Below the pieces are notes generated by a model. The model made no database searches and had not been told where the DNA came from. It was given only the letters and a program-made list of their open reading frames with translations. Source: Streptococcus sanguinis SK1 = NCTC 7863 (lineage in GTDB: Bacteria > Bacillota > Bacilli > Lactobacillales > Streptococcaceae). Taken from it: a stretch of DNA of 64,000 nt. The position numbers were made by a program, and so were the translations under genes. Of this stretch, positions 56,418 through 64,000 are shown in pieces; within the stretch, counting starts at the first letter, position 1; every line of letters starts with the position of its first letter. The stretch spans positions 1,007,963 to 1,071,962 of the forward strand of contig NZ_GL878507.1 in NCBI RefSeq assembly GCF_000194945.1, in the 5' to 3' direction.

Positions 56418-56597
56418 ATGTTTTTACTGATTGTTTTATTGATTTTATTTTTAGTCGGAGTCTTACTCTGCAGCTTGAGTTTCCTCATGAAAAAACAACC
56501 AGGCTGGCAGATTGTAAGTTTGATTTTAGGAGGCTTGCTTACAGCTAGTCCCTTCCTACTGGCCGCCTACCTGCTCTGGCTGATGAAAACAATATAA
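56418..56597 (+). CDS. Small two-segment membrane protein before queA
   Basis: 59 residues, two hydrophobic segments (about 1-20 and 29-57) around the loop KKQPGWQ. No function recognised. ATG 56418 has no ribosome site and stands where transcription should begin, so a leaderless message is possible. It ends 9 nt before queA, whose ribosome site overlaps its stop, so the two form one transcript. Confidence 0.65.
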   Translation: MFLLIVLLILFLVGVLLCSLSFLMKKQPGWQIVSLILGGLLTASPFLLAAYLLWLMKTI

Positions 56598-56606
56598 GGA
56601 GATACG

Positions 56607-57635
56607 ATGAATACCGCTGATTTTGATTTTGACTTGCCCGAAGAGCTGATTGCTCAGACACCTTTGGAGAAAAGGGATGCTTCCCGCTTGCTAGTGGTTG
56701 ATAAAGAAACGGGAGCCTTCTCCGACCAGCATTTTGACCAGATTATTGATCAGCTCCAGCCCGGCGATGCCCTAGTGATGAATAATACGCGTGTCCTGCC
56801 TGCCCGCCTTTATGGTATCAAACCTGAGACAGGGGGCCATGTCGAGCTGCTGCTACTCAAAAATACCCAGGGCGATGATTGGGAGGTGCTAGCCAAGCCA
56901 GCCAAGCGCCTCAGAGTAGGTGCTCAAATTTCCTTTGGCGATGGCCGCTTAACTGCTACTGTGATAGAGGAGCTTGAGCACGGTGGCCGAATTGTGCGCT
57001 TTGCCTATGAAGGGATTTTCCTAGAAGTCTTGGAAAGCTTAGGAGAAATGCCGCTTCCGCCTTATATCCACGAAAAACTGGCAGACCGCGAACGCTACCA
57101 GACTGTCTATGCTAAAGAAAACGGCTCTGCCGCTGCGCCAACTGCTGGACTTCATTTCACAGAAGAGTTGCTGGAGCAGATTGCAGCCAAGGGAGTCAAG
57201 CTAGTCTATCTCACCCTTCATGTCGGACTGGGAACTTTCCGACCGGTTTCTGTAGACAGCTTAGATGATCACGAGATGCACTCCGAATTTTACAGTCTGT
57301 CCGAGGAAGCTGCCCAGACACTCCGTCAGGTCAAGGGAAATGGCGGACGTGTCATTGCAGTCGGAACAACATCTATCCGCACCTTGGAGACAATTGGCAG
57401 TAAATTCCAGGGTCAGATTCAGGCTGACTCTGGCTGGACCAATATTTTTATCAAGCCGGGATACGATTGGAAGGTCGTTGATGCTTTTTCAACCAACTTC
57501 CACCTGCCCAAGTCAACTCTGGTCATGTTAGTCTCTGCCTTTGCCGGACGTTCCTTAACGCTTGAAGCTTATGAGCATGCTATTGCTGAGCACTATCGCT
57601 TCTTCAGCTTTGGTGATGCTATGTTTATCAAATAA
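56607..57635 (+). CDS. queA: S-adenosylmethionine:tRNA ribosyltransferase-isomerase
   Basis: Makes epoxyqueuosine in the wobble position of certain tRNAs. [20 protein letters not shown], the block [12 protein letters not shown] and GTTSIRTLE are family hallmarks; length 342. ATG follows AAGGAGATACG. It lies on the + strand next to the arc locus, the arrangement described for S. gordonii and S. sanguinis. Confidence 0.97.
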   Translation: MNTADFDFDLPEELIAQTPLEKRDASRLLVVDKETGAFSDQHFDQIIDQLQPGDALVMNNTRVLPARLYGIKPETGGHVELLLLKNTQGDDWEVLAKPAKRLRVGAQISFGDGRLTATVIEELEHGGRIVRFAYEGIFLEVLESLGEMPLPPYIHEKLADRERYQTVYAKENGSAAAPTAGLHFTEELLEQIAAKGVKLVYLTLHVGLGTFRPVSVDSLDDHEMHSEFYSLSEEAAQTLRQVKGNGGRVIAVGTTSIRTLETIGSKFQGQIQADSGWTNIFIKPGYDWKVVDAFSTNFHLPKSTLVMLVSAFAGRSLTLEAYEHAIAEHYRFFSFGDAMFIK

Positions 57636-57651
57636 CTATAGGTGAAAATTT

Positions 57652-58122
57652 ATGAATAAAATTGAAAGCAGACACCGTCTCATCCGCTCCTTAATCATGG
57701 AGAAAAAAATCCATACCCAGCAAGAACTCCAGGAGCATTTGGGAGCAAACGGCGTCATTGTAACCCAGTCCACTCTTTCACGAGATATGAAAGCACTCAA
57801 TCTGGTCAAGGTCAGTGAGAACGATACTTCCTACTATATCATCAACAGCATCGCGCCATCCCGTTGGGAAAAACGCCTTCGTTTCTATATGGAGGATGCT
57901 TTGGTCATGTTGCGACCAGTTCAAAACCAAGTCGTCATGAAAACCCTGCCTGGTCTGGCCCAGTCTTTCGGTGCAATCTTAGACGCTCTAGAGCTGCCGC
58001 AGATTGTTGCTACTGTCTGCGGAGATGACGTCTGTCTGATTATCTGTGAGGATGATCAAGGTGCCCTTGACTGCTTTGAGAAGCTCAAAGAATTCACCCC
58101 ACCATTTTTCTTTAGTAAATAA
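57652..58122 (+). CDS. argR: ArgR-family arginine regulator of the arc locus (ArcR)
   Basis: 156-residue arginine-sensing transcription factor. The N-terminal winged helix ([38 protein letters not shown]) binds ARG boxes; the C-terminal domain with [20 protein letters not shown] forms the arginine-binding hexamer. In S. gordonii the gene at this position, arcR, activates the arginine deiminase operon. The genome may hold further ArgR paralogues for biosynthesis control. It starts 16 nt after queA. Confidence 0.93.
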   Translation: MNKIESRHRLIRSLIMEKKIHTQQELQEHLGANGVIVTQSTLSRDMKALNLVKVSENDTSYYIINSIAPSRWEKRLRFYMEDALVMLRPVQNQVVMKTLPGLAQSFGAILDALELPQIVATVCGDDVCLIICEDDQGALDCFEKLKEFTPPFFFSK

Positions 58123-58152
58123 AAAGCTGAGACAACATTGCCTCAGCTTTTT
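58121..58152. terminator. Bidirectional terminator between argR and arcT
   Basis: Stem AAAAAGCTGAG / CCTCAGCTTTTT, loop of about 9 nt, with A/T runs on both sides, so it can end argR (+) and the arc operon (-). The 58153-58252 stretch shows nothing more. Confidence 0.88.
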
Positions 58153-58252
58153 CTATTTACGATTTTTGCCTCAATGAAACCCATTAGTGAATCAGCAAGC
58201 CATATTTGACTAGAGCAATGCATTACCGAAGATAGTTTCAAAAAGTCAGCAT

Positions 58253-59590
58253 TTAAGGTGTCGTAGCCAAACGATAAATAGCCCCTGCGTAAATATCCAT
58301 TGCCCGATATAGATCAGCTAAGAGCAATCGTTCATTGACCTGATGCTCTGTCTGATCAGCTCCCGGAAAGAGAGCGCCGAAGGCAACACAGTTAGGCATC
58401 GTACGAGCAAAGGTCGCTCCGCCAGAAGACATAGCTGGACTGTTGTCTCCTGTTTTCTCCTGATAAATTGCCATCAGAGTGCTGACCAACTCGCTGTCCA
58501 AAGGTATGTATAGCGGAGCCAAGTAATCAAACTCCTGATAGGTCAGCCCGTATTGACTGGCTATTTCTGCCAGCTTTTCAACCAACTTATCCTTGTCTGC
58601 CAAGACCGGAATCCGCATGTCAATCCGAATCTCAGAGCGGTCAGAGCTTAAAGTCAGACCAGCAACATTAAAGGAAAGAAAGCCCGTCGGTTCATCAGAC
58701 ACAGGACCAAAGAGATGGCTGCCTGTCGCATCTTCACCAACCGCCTGATCAAGAAAGGCAAGAGCCGGATGCGAATCCAGGGACTGCAAGACCTTGGCTA
58801 GGCGAATAATAGCATTGACTCCTTGAGCGGCATCCTTAGCGTGCTTGGGCAAGCCGATAACCGTTACTTCTTCTGCCGTTCGCTCATATTCATAGCCTAA
58901 ACCTTCCAAGCCAGCAACGACTGACTCCAGTAAGTCACCTGAATAGGAAGCCTTGGCAGGAACAACATTAAAAGCTTGACCAGCTTCGAGCTCTAAAGTA
59001 TCAGAGCCAGGTCCTTCTAGCTTAAGCTGCAGAAGCCCCTTCTCAGCATAGGTCAAAGGGAAGGAAGAGTCTGGTGCAAAGCCAAGTGTAGCCTGCTCTT
59101 CTAGCTGGTTGTATCTACCCATACAACGCCAAAGTGTCTCCTCATCTGTACCAAAGATAAAGCGAACCCGCTTTTTAAATTCCACTCCACTGTCCAGCAA
59201 TGCTTTTACAGCATAAAGAGCGGCCATGGAAGGTCCCTTGTCGTCCTGCACCCCACGACCAAAAATCCAGCCATCTTTGACAGTGGCTTCAAAAGGCGGC
59301 GTCTGCCAGTCCGACTCATCACCTGATGGAACAACATCCAAATGACAGAGAACGGCCAGGAGCTGGGCTCCATGACCGATTTCTGCATATCCGTAATAAC
59401 CTTTAGGGTCGAGGTAGGTTGTAAAACCTAGCCCCCGACAGATTTCCAAAGTTTTTTCTAGGACATCTTGGATAGCTTGTCCAAAAGGTGTTCCATTTTG
59501 ACATTCCTTCAGTACTGAAGGATAGGAAACGATTGTTTTCAAAGATTCAAGAAAATCTTCTTTAACTTCTTCCGTTATAAAATTTTTCAT
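58253..59590 (-). CDS. arcT: ArcT, M20-family (PepV/Sapep-like) dipeptidase of the arc operon
   Basis: Metal-dependent dipeptidase, 445 residues. Metal-binding motifs are LCHLDVVPSGDE, FGRGVQDDKGP and FIFGTDEETLW with the catalytic Glu pair, and a lid domain in the middle. Called arcT in streptococcal arc operons and in older literature a putative transaminase; the sequence shows a peptidase. It could supply arginine from peptides. It follows arcD by 21 nt. Confidence 0.92.
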   Translation of the reverse strand: MKNFITEEVKEDFLESLKTIVSYPSVLKECQNGTPFGQAIQDVLEKTLEICRGLGFTTYLDPKGYYGYAEIGHGAQLLAVLCHLDVVPSGDESDWQTPPFEATVKDGWIFGRGVQDDKGPSMAALYAVKALLDSGVEFKKRVRFIFGTDEETLWRCMGRYNQLEEQATLGFAPDSSFPLTYAEKGLLQLKLEGPGSDTLELEAGQAFNVVPAKASYSGDLLESVVAGLEGLGYEYERTAEEVTVIGLPKHAKDAAQGVNAIIRLAKVLQSLDSHPALAFLDQAVGEDATGSHLFGPVSDEPTGFLSFNVAGLTLSSDRSEIRIDMRIPVLADKDKLVEKLAEIASQYGLTYQEFDYLAPLYIPLDSELVSTLMAIYQEKTGDNSPAMSSGGATFARTMPNCVAFGALFPGADQTEHQVNERLLLADLYRAMDIYAGAIYRLATTP

Positions 59591-59611
59591 GGAATCACCT
59601 CAGCTTCTAGC

Positions 59612-61123
59612 TTATAGGAACGGTAAGAAAGTTCCTAGGAGTAAGAGACCAATACTGATCGCAATGATAGCTACAATCAGCTTACCGATAAATTTCCACC
59701 AAGTGCCGATATTGATACGTCCGAGTGCCAAAGCTCCCATAACGATACCAGAAGTTGGAGCAACCAGGTTCAGCACACCTGAAGCAGACTGGTAAGCTGT
59801 GATGATTAAGCTTGCCTTGACATTGACAAATTCTCCCAACGGAGCCATGATTCCCATAGTTGCACTGGCCAGACCAGATGATGATGGGATAAGGAAGGAC
59901 ATTGGCAGGTAGAAAATGTAGGTCAAGACGATGAATACTTGTGATGACAGACCGCTGAGTCCTTGTTTACCCCAGTTGAGAATTGTGTCTGTAATCATAC
60001 CGTCATTCATGATAACTTGGATACCACGAGCGATTGCTACAATCAGGGCTACGCTAAGCAGGTCAGCCGCACCGTTCATAAAGGCAGAGATAATCTTATC
60101 TTCCTTGAGACCGTAAACAGCGCCAATCAAAATTCCCATGAAGGCAAAGAGCATAGCTCCTTCTGGGAAGTACCAAGTACCCAGTGCGGAAGTAGATGAA
60201 CCAATAATCTTACCGAGTACTGGAAGACCTGTCAGCCAGGTATTGACATCCTTAAAGATAGTAATACCGAGATCTGTCCAAGGAATGAAACTCAATACCA
60301 TAAGGACAAATGTCAAAATGAACAATACTAAGACAAGTCTTTGTTTTTTGCTCAGAGTTGACTCAACAGATGAAGAAGTTTCAACGTTGAAGTGTTTCAA
60401 ATCTTCTTCGCGAGTACTGTAAACCAGTGACTTGGTCGGATCCTTTTGAATCTTATCCGCATAGCGATAAACAAACCAAGTACTGAGAGCTGTCATGACA
60501 AACAAGAAGATAAGACGGAGAGCAATCCCTTCACCGGTACCAACACCAGCAGTCGCTGAAGCGATACCAGTTGCAAATGGATTTAGCGTAGAAGCCAAAC
60601 ATCCGATTTGCGAACCAAGCAAGATAATAGCCACCCCAGTCAGACTGTCAAAACCAACCGCCATCATCACCGGCACCAAAAGCGGATAGAAGGCCATGGT
60701 TTCCTCACCCATACCATAGGTAGTACCACCGAGGGCAAAGAGAGGCATCAAGACAACAATCAGCATCTTTTCGCGACCCTTGTACTTCTTAACAATAGAG
60801 GCAATTCCCACATCCAAAGCGCCAGTTTCATTGACAACACCAAGGAAACCACCAACCATGAGGATGAAGAAGGCAACATCTATCGCAGCAGTAGTCTCCT
60901 TAATCAAGGATCCTTCTTCTGGATGCGTACCCAGCATAGCACGAATCGGTGCCATCAGGACATCCCAAATCCCTTGTGGATTTTGTGGCTGAGGCTGATA
61001 AACACCTTTTACAAAAGCCCCTGCTGGGATAATCCAAGTCAGCACTGCCATAATGGCAATGATTATCAACAATACGGTGTAAGATGAAGGCATCTTAAAC
61101 CCTTTTTTTGTTTTTTCACTCAT
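59612..61123 (-). CDS. arcD: Arginine/ornithine antiporter ArcD (YfcC family)
   Basis: 503-residue membrane protein with 11-13 hydrophobic segments. In streptococci the arc operon antiporter belongs to the YfcC family (AAIDVAFFILMVGGFLGVV, GGTTYGMGEETMAFYPLLVP, PSSSGLASATMGIMAPL) rather than the APC-type ArcD of other bacteria. Its exchange of arginine for ornithine makes the pathway energetically free. It is 203 nt after arcC, with a promoter and cre-like site of its own. Confidence 0.93.
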   Translation of the reverse strand: MSEKTKKGFKMPSSYTVLLIIIAIMAVLTWIIPAGAFVKGVYQPQPQNPQGIWDVLMAPIRAMLGTHPEEGSLIKETTAAIDVAFFILMVGGFLGVVNETGALDVGIASIVKKYKGREKMLIVVLMPLFALGGTTYGMGEETMAFYPLLVPVMMAVGFDSLTGVAIILLGSQIGCLASTLNPFATGIASATAGVGTGEGIALRLIFLFVMTALSTWFVYRYADKIQKDPTKSLVYSTREEDLKHFNVETSSSVESTLSKKQRLVLVLFILTFVLMVLSFIPWTDLGITIFKDVNTWLTGLPVLGKIIGSSTSALGTWYFPEGAMLFAFMGILIGAVYGLKEDKIISAFMNGAADLLSVALIVAIARGIQVIMNDGMITDTILNWGKQGLSGLSSQVFIVLTYIFYLPMSFLIPSSSGLASATMGIMAPLGEFVNVKASLIITAYQSASGVLNLVAPTSGIVMGALALGRINIGTWWKFIGKLIVAIIAISIGLLLLGTFLPFL

Positions 61124-61188
61124 TTGTATTCCCTCCTAAAAATTTTTTAACGAGGTTACGAACCTGCATTCCCGTGTATGAGCAAACA

Positions 61189-61216
61189 AGAAAACGCTTA
61201 CTTTGTTTTTATTTTA
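61189..61216 (-). promoter_or_regulatory. arcD promoter with cre-like site
   Basis: The minus strand has an extended -10 TGGTAAAAT (-10 at 61216-61211) and, directly downstream, AAAGTAAGCGTTTTCT (61204-61189), which fits cre apart from one base. Carbon repression of arcD apart from arcABC is suggested. The remainder of the 203-bp arcC-arcD gap has only a weak hairpin. Confidence 0.5.
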
Positions 61217-61327
61217 CCATATTAATATTGAAAAAGCCAGTGTTTTTGAAAATAATCATAGGTTTTCAGGAAAAGACTTGCAGCAATGACAGAGCTCAGC
61301 TGCTATCGACTTTCAATCAGTTCTATG

Positions 61328-62275
61328 CTATCCTTTTTCAATAATCGTACCGCTCTCAGACTCAATCAGAGCACCCAGATTTTCCAGAGATGTGATAACT
61401 GCTTTACCTTCTGGACGGCCATTGACAAAGGCGATAGCTGCTTCTACTTTTGGAAGCATGCTGCCTGGTGCAAATTGTTCTTGCTTGATGTATTCTTCCA
61501 ACTGAGCAACATTCACATGTTCCAGTTTTGCTTGGTCTGGTTTGTTGTAGTTAACAAAGACATAGTCCACACCAGTCAAAACGATGAAGAGGTCTGCATC
61601 AACCAACTCTGCCAAGCGCTGAGAAGCAAAGTCCTTATCAATAACGGCTTCAATACCAGTAAGATGGCCATTGTCTTCTTTGACGACAGGAATTCCACCA
61701 CCGCCAGCAGCTACCACTACTTGGCCTTGATTCAAAAGCGTACGGATCGTTTCAATTTCCTTGATATCCACTGGTTTTGGTGAAGCAACAACCTTACGCC
61801 AACCACGGCCAGCATCTTCTTTGAAAGTTGCTCCGCTCTTTTCAGCTTCTGCTTTGGCTTCTTCTTCTGAGTAGAAAGGTCCGATTGGCTTGCTGAGGTT
61901 GACAAAGGCTGGATCGTTCTTATCCACCACTACTTGCGTCACAACAGAAGCAACATTCTTTTCGATACCTTCATCCAAGAGAGCATTTTGCAAAGCATTC
62001 TGCAACCAGAAGCCGATACTGCCTTCTGTCATAGCCACAAGAGAGTCTAGTGGGAAAGCAGGATTCTTCTCAGAGTTTGCTGCCAACTGTTGCAGCAGCA
62101 AGTTCCCTACCTGCGGACCATTTCCATGGGTAATGATAAGATCATCCCCGTTTTTTATCAATTTTACCAAATGTTTAGCAGTTTCCACCAAGGCTTCCTG
62201 CTGTGCTTTCGCTGATGGGTCAGATGAAAGGATGGCGTTTCCTCCCAAGGCTACAACGATTTTACGATTTCCCAT
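61328..62275 (-). CDS. arcC: Carbamate kinase
   Basis: Converts carbamoyl phosphate and ADP to ATP, CO2 and ammonia, the energy-yielding step of the arginine deiminase pathway. The start [16 protein letters not shown] at ATG 62275 follows AAGGAG; upstream in-frame residues are intergenic. [15 protein letters not shown] and the PIGPFY loop are typical; length 315. It is set apart from arcB by a terminator-like hairpin. Confidence 0.96.
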   Translation of the reverse strand: MGNRKIVVALGGNAILSSDPSAKAQQEALVETAKHLVKLIKNGDDLIITHGNGPQVGNLLLQQLAANSEKNPAFPLDSLVAMTEGSIGFWLQNALQNALLDEGIEKNVASVVTQVVVDKNDPAFVNLSKPIGPFYSEEEAKAEAEKSGATFKEDAGRGWRKVVASPKPVDIKEIETIRTLLNQGQVVVAAGGGGIPVVKEDNGHLTGIEAVIDKDFASQRLAELVDADLFIVLTGVDYVFVNYNKPDQAKLEHVNVAQLEEYIKQEQFAPGSMLPKVEAAIAFVNGRPEGKAVITSLENLGALIESESGTIIEKG

Positions 62276-62371
62276 TAAATTCTCCTTAATTGCGCTTTGA
62301 TGAATGCGCTTCCAATTTATTTTAGTAGATTTTTTAATTTTCAATAAGAAAATGAGCATTTCTTATCATAT

Positions 62372-62409
62372 AAAAGAGGACCGGACTAAAGCTATTAGTC
62401 GCAGCCCTC
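62372..62409 (-). terminator. Partial terminator between arcB and arcC
   Basis: Minus-strand stem GAGG..GACTAA / TTAGTC..CCTC (loop TAGCT, internal mismatches) followed by TTTTATATG. Partial read-through would make arcAB more abundant than arcCDT. Confidence 0.6.
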
Positions 62410-62441
62410 ATAGCTGTTGGTAGACGGTTTCTTATATAAGA

Positions 62442-63458
62442 TTATACTTTTGGAATGTAGAGGTTTCCAAGAGTTGCAGCCATAACCGCTTTGATTGTGT
62501 GCATACGGTTTTCTGCTTGGTCAAAATGACGAGCATATTTACTGCGGAAGACTTCGTCTGTTACTTCCATTTCCTCTACGCCGAATTTTTCAGCAACATC
62601 TTTACCGTAAACAGTATTTGTATCGTGGAATGCTGGCAAGCAGTGCAAGAAAATCAAGTTTTCGTTATCAGCCTTCTTCACCAAATCCATGTTTACTTGG
62701 TAAGGTTTGAGGAGGGCAACGCGTTCTGCAAACTTGTCTTCTTCACCCATAGATACCCAAACGTCTGTGTAAAGAACATCAGCACCTTTAACTGCTTCGT
62801 CAGCATCTTCAGTGATGAGGATACGTGCGCCGCTTTCTTTCGCAAAGCCTTCTGCCAATTCAACGATTTCTTTTTCTGGGAAGAGTTCTTTTGGTGAGAA
62901 GATGTGAACGTTGACGCCAAGGATAGCTCCTGTTACCAGCAAACTGTTGGCAACGTTGTTACGTCCATCACCACAGTATACCAATGTCAAGCCTTCCAGA
63001 CGGCCGAAGTTTTCTTGAACAGTCAAGTAGTCAGCCAACATTTGAGTTGGATGCCATTCGTCTGTCAGGCCATTCCATACTGGAACACCTGAGAATTCTG
63101 CTAATTCTTCTACCATGCGTTGGCTGAATCCGCGGAATTCAATCCCGTCAAACATACGGCCCAAAACTTTGGCTGTATCTTCTGTAGATTCTTTCTTACC
63201 AAGTTGGATATCGTTAGCACCAAGGTATTCTGGATGTGCTCCCAGGTCAATAGCCGCTGTTGTAAAAGCTGCACGAGTACGAGTAGATGTTTTTTCAAAC
63301 AAGAGAGCGATATTCTTGCCAGCAAGATAGTGGTGTTGAATATTGCGTTTTTTCAAATCTTTCAAGTGAGCTGAAAGACCGATAAGGTATTCTAACTCAG
63401 CACGGCTAAAGTCTTTTTCTGCTAAGAAGCTACGTCCTTGGAATACTGAATGTGTCAT
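62442..63458 (-). CDS. arcB: Ornithine carbamoyltransferase, catabolic
   Basis: Splits citrulline to ornithine and carbamoyl phosphate. The carbamoyl-phosphate motif [12 protein letters not shown], ornithine loop [10 protein letters not shown] and [20 protein letters not shown] are all present; length 338. The operon assigns it the catabolic role. ATG 63458 follows a purine-rich ribosome site (AGAAAGAGGAAATAATAG). Confidence 0.97.
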   Translation of the reverse strand: MTHSVFQGRSFLAEKDFSRAELEYLIGLSAHLKDLKKRNIQHHYLAGKNIALLFEKTSTRTRAAFTTAAIDLGAHPEYLGANDIQLGKKESTEDTAKVLGRMFDGIEFRGFSQRMVEELAEFSGVPVWNGLTDEWHPTQMLADYLTVQENFGRLEGLTLVYCGDGRNNVANSLLVTGAILGVNVHIFSPKELFPEKEIVELAEGFAKESGARILITEDADEAVKGADVLYTDVWVSMGEEDKFAERVALLKPYQVNMDLVKKADNENLIFLHCLPAFHDTNTVYGKDVAEKFGVEEMEVTDEVFRSKYARHFDQAENRMHTIKAVMAATLGNLYIPKV

Positions 63459-63508
63459 TCTATTATTTCCTCTTTCTATTCTTTGAGTATCAGTAAAATA
63501 CTGGATTC

Positions 63509-64000
63509 CTAAATTTCTTCACGTTCAAACGGCATAGACATACAGCGTGGTCCACCACGACCGCGAACCAATTCACTTCCGCGGATCTTAATCAAACGCA
63601 AGCCATATTCTTCCAAAATCTTGTTAGTAACTGTATTGCGGTCATACACCACTACCACACCAGGTGCAATGGTCAAGGTGTTAGAACCGTCATTCCATTG
63701 CTCACGCGCAGCAGCTACGATATTGCCACCGCCACAGCGAATCAGATGAACTTTTTCCACACCAAGGTTTTCTGCCAATATTTCTGCCAAATCACCTTTT
63801 TCTTCAACAATCTTAAGTTTGTCATCAACATAAGTCACAGAGTAAACGCGAAGATCACCTTCGATTTCTGGGTGAATCGTGAACTTGTCATAGTCAACCA
63901 TAGTGAAGACAGTGTCCAAGTGCATGAACTTACGGTTGTTGGCAAATTCAAAAGCCAAAACTTTCTTGAAGCCAACATTTTTCTTGAAGATATTGACCAA
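63509..64000 (-). CDS. arcA: Arginine deiminase, C-terminal part (cut by window edge)
   Basis: Hydrolyses arginine to citrulline and ammonia, the first step of the pathway and the main acid-neutralising reaction of oral streptococci. Only the last 163 residues are in the window; the internal Met is not the start. The catalytic His region [16 protein letters not shown] and the nucleophile Cys in [17 protein letters not shown] are intact. First gene of arcABCDT. Confidence 0.95.
   Translation of the reverse strand: MVNIFKKNVGFKKVLAFEFANNRKFMHLDTVFTMVDYDKFTIHPEIEGDLRVYSVTYVDDKLKIVEEKGDLAEILAENLGVEKVHLIRCGGGNIVAAAREQWNDGSNTLTIAPGVVVVYDRNTVTNKILEEYGLRLIKIRGSELVRGRGGPRCMSMPFEREEI

Overview
The window looks like chromosomal DNA of an oral streptococcus of the sanguinis/gordonii type. 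The evidence is gene content and order, not a database search: a streptococcal F-ATPase operon ordered c-a-b-delta-alpha-gamma-beta-epsilon, murA-epuA-endA, a five-gene glycogen operon, gapN, ptsHI, a class Ib ribonucleotide reductase operon with the small nrdK gene, a complete argCJBD operon, and an arcABCDT arginine deiminase locus next to queA and an ArgR-type regulator. S. sanguinis is my best guess. No rRNA, tRNA, CRISPR array or complete mobile element was seen.

Layout. 1-5.4 kb: ABC-F ATPase (cut by the left edge), a membrane matrixin-type protease, competence nuclease endA, epuA, murA and a DUF1146 protein. 5.5-11.9 kb: atp operon. 12-13.7 kb: manA and a PAP2 phosphatase. 13.8-22.1 kb: glgB-glgC-glgD-glgA-glgP behind a CcpA-type cre site. 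22.4-26.2 kb: gapN, ptsI, ptsH. 26.5-30.6 kb: nrdHEKF, with NrdR-like boxes and a strong terminator. 30.6-33.3 kb: an AT-rich accessory island with a predicted deaminase-fold protein, gene debris, an IS3-family remnant, a C-terminally cut XRE regulator and a large RNA-like folded element. 33.4-37.5 kb: a lipid kinase, then a cassette of a small XRE regulator, a possible 34-residue peptide, a DUF3169-like membrane protein, a DUF3267-like protein and two CPBP membrane proteases. 37.6-41.8 kb: argCJBD with ARG-box-like sites around its promoter. 41.9-49 kb: alaS behind an alanine T-box, prsA, an O-methyltransferase and pepF. 49-51.6 kb: four tandem DUF1310-type lipoprotein genes mixed with decayed copies of a second gene. 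51.7-56.3 kb: coiA with a ComX box, an MFS transporter, the D,D-carboxypeptidase dacA and nagB with a NagR-type operator. 56.4-64 kb: a small membrane protein, queA and argR on the + strand, then arcT, arcD, arcC, arcB and arcA (cut by the right edge) on the - strand.

Several parts connect. Glycogen synthesis, HPr/EI, GapN and the arc operon are all carbon-flow functions, and cre or cre-like sites occur near several of them. Arginine synthesis and arginine catabolism lie in one window with an ArgR-family regulator beside the latter. The ATPase and arginine deiminase pathway are the two main acid-tolerance systems of oral streptococci. EndA and CoiA are both competence proteins, and coiA has a visible late-competence promoter.

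The least explained parts are the deaminase-like protein at 30.6-31.9 kb, the folded element at 33.1-33.25 kb, the protease cassette at 34.4-37.5 kb and the lipoprotein array at 49.2-51.6 kb.
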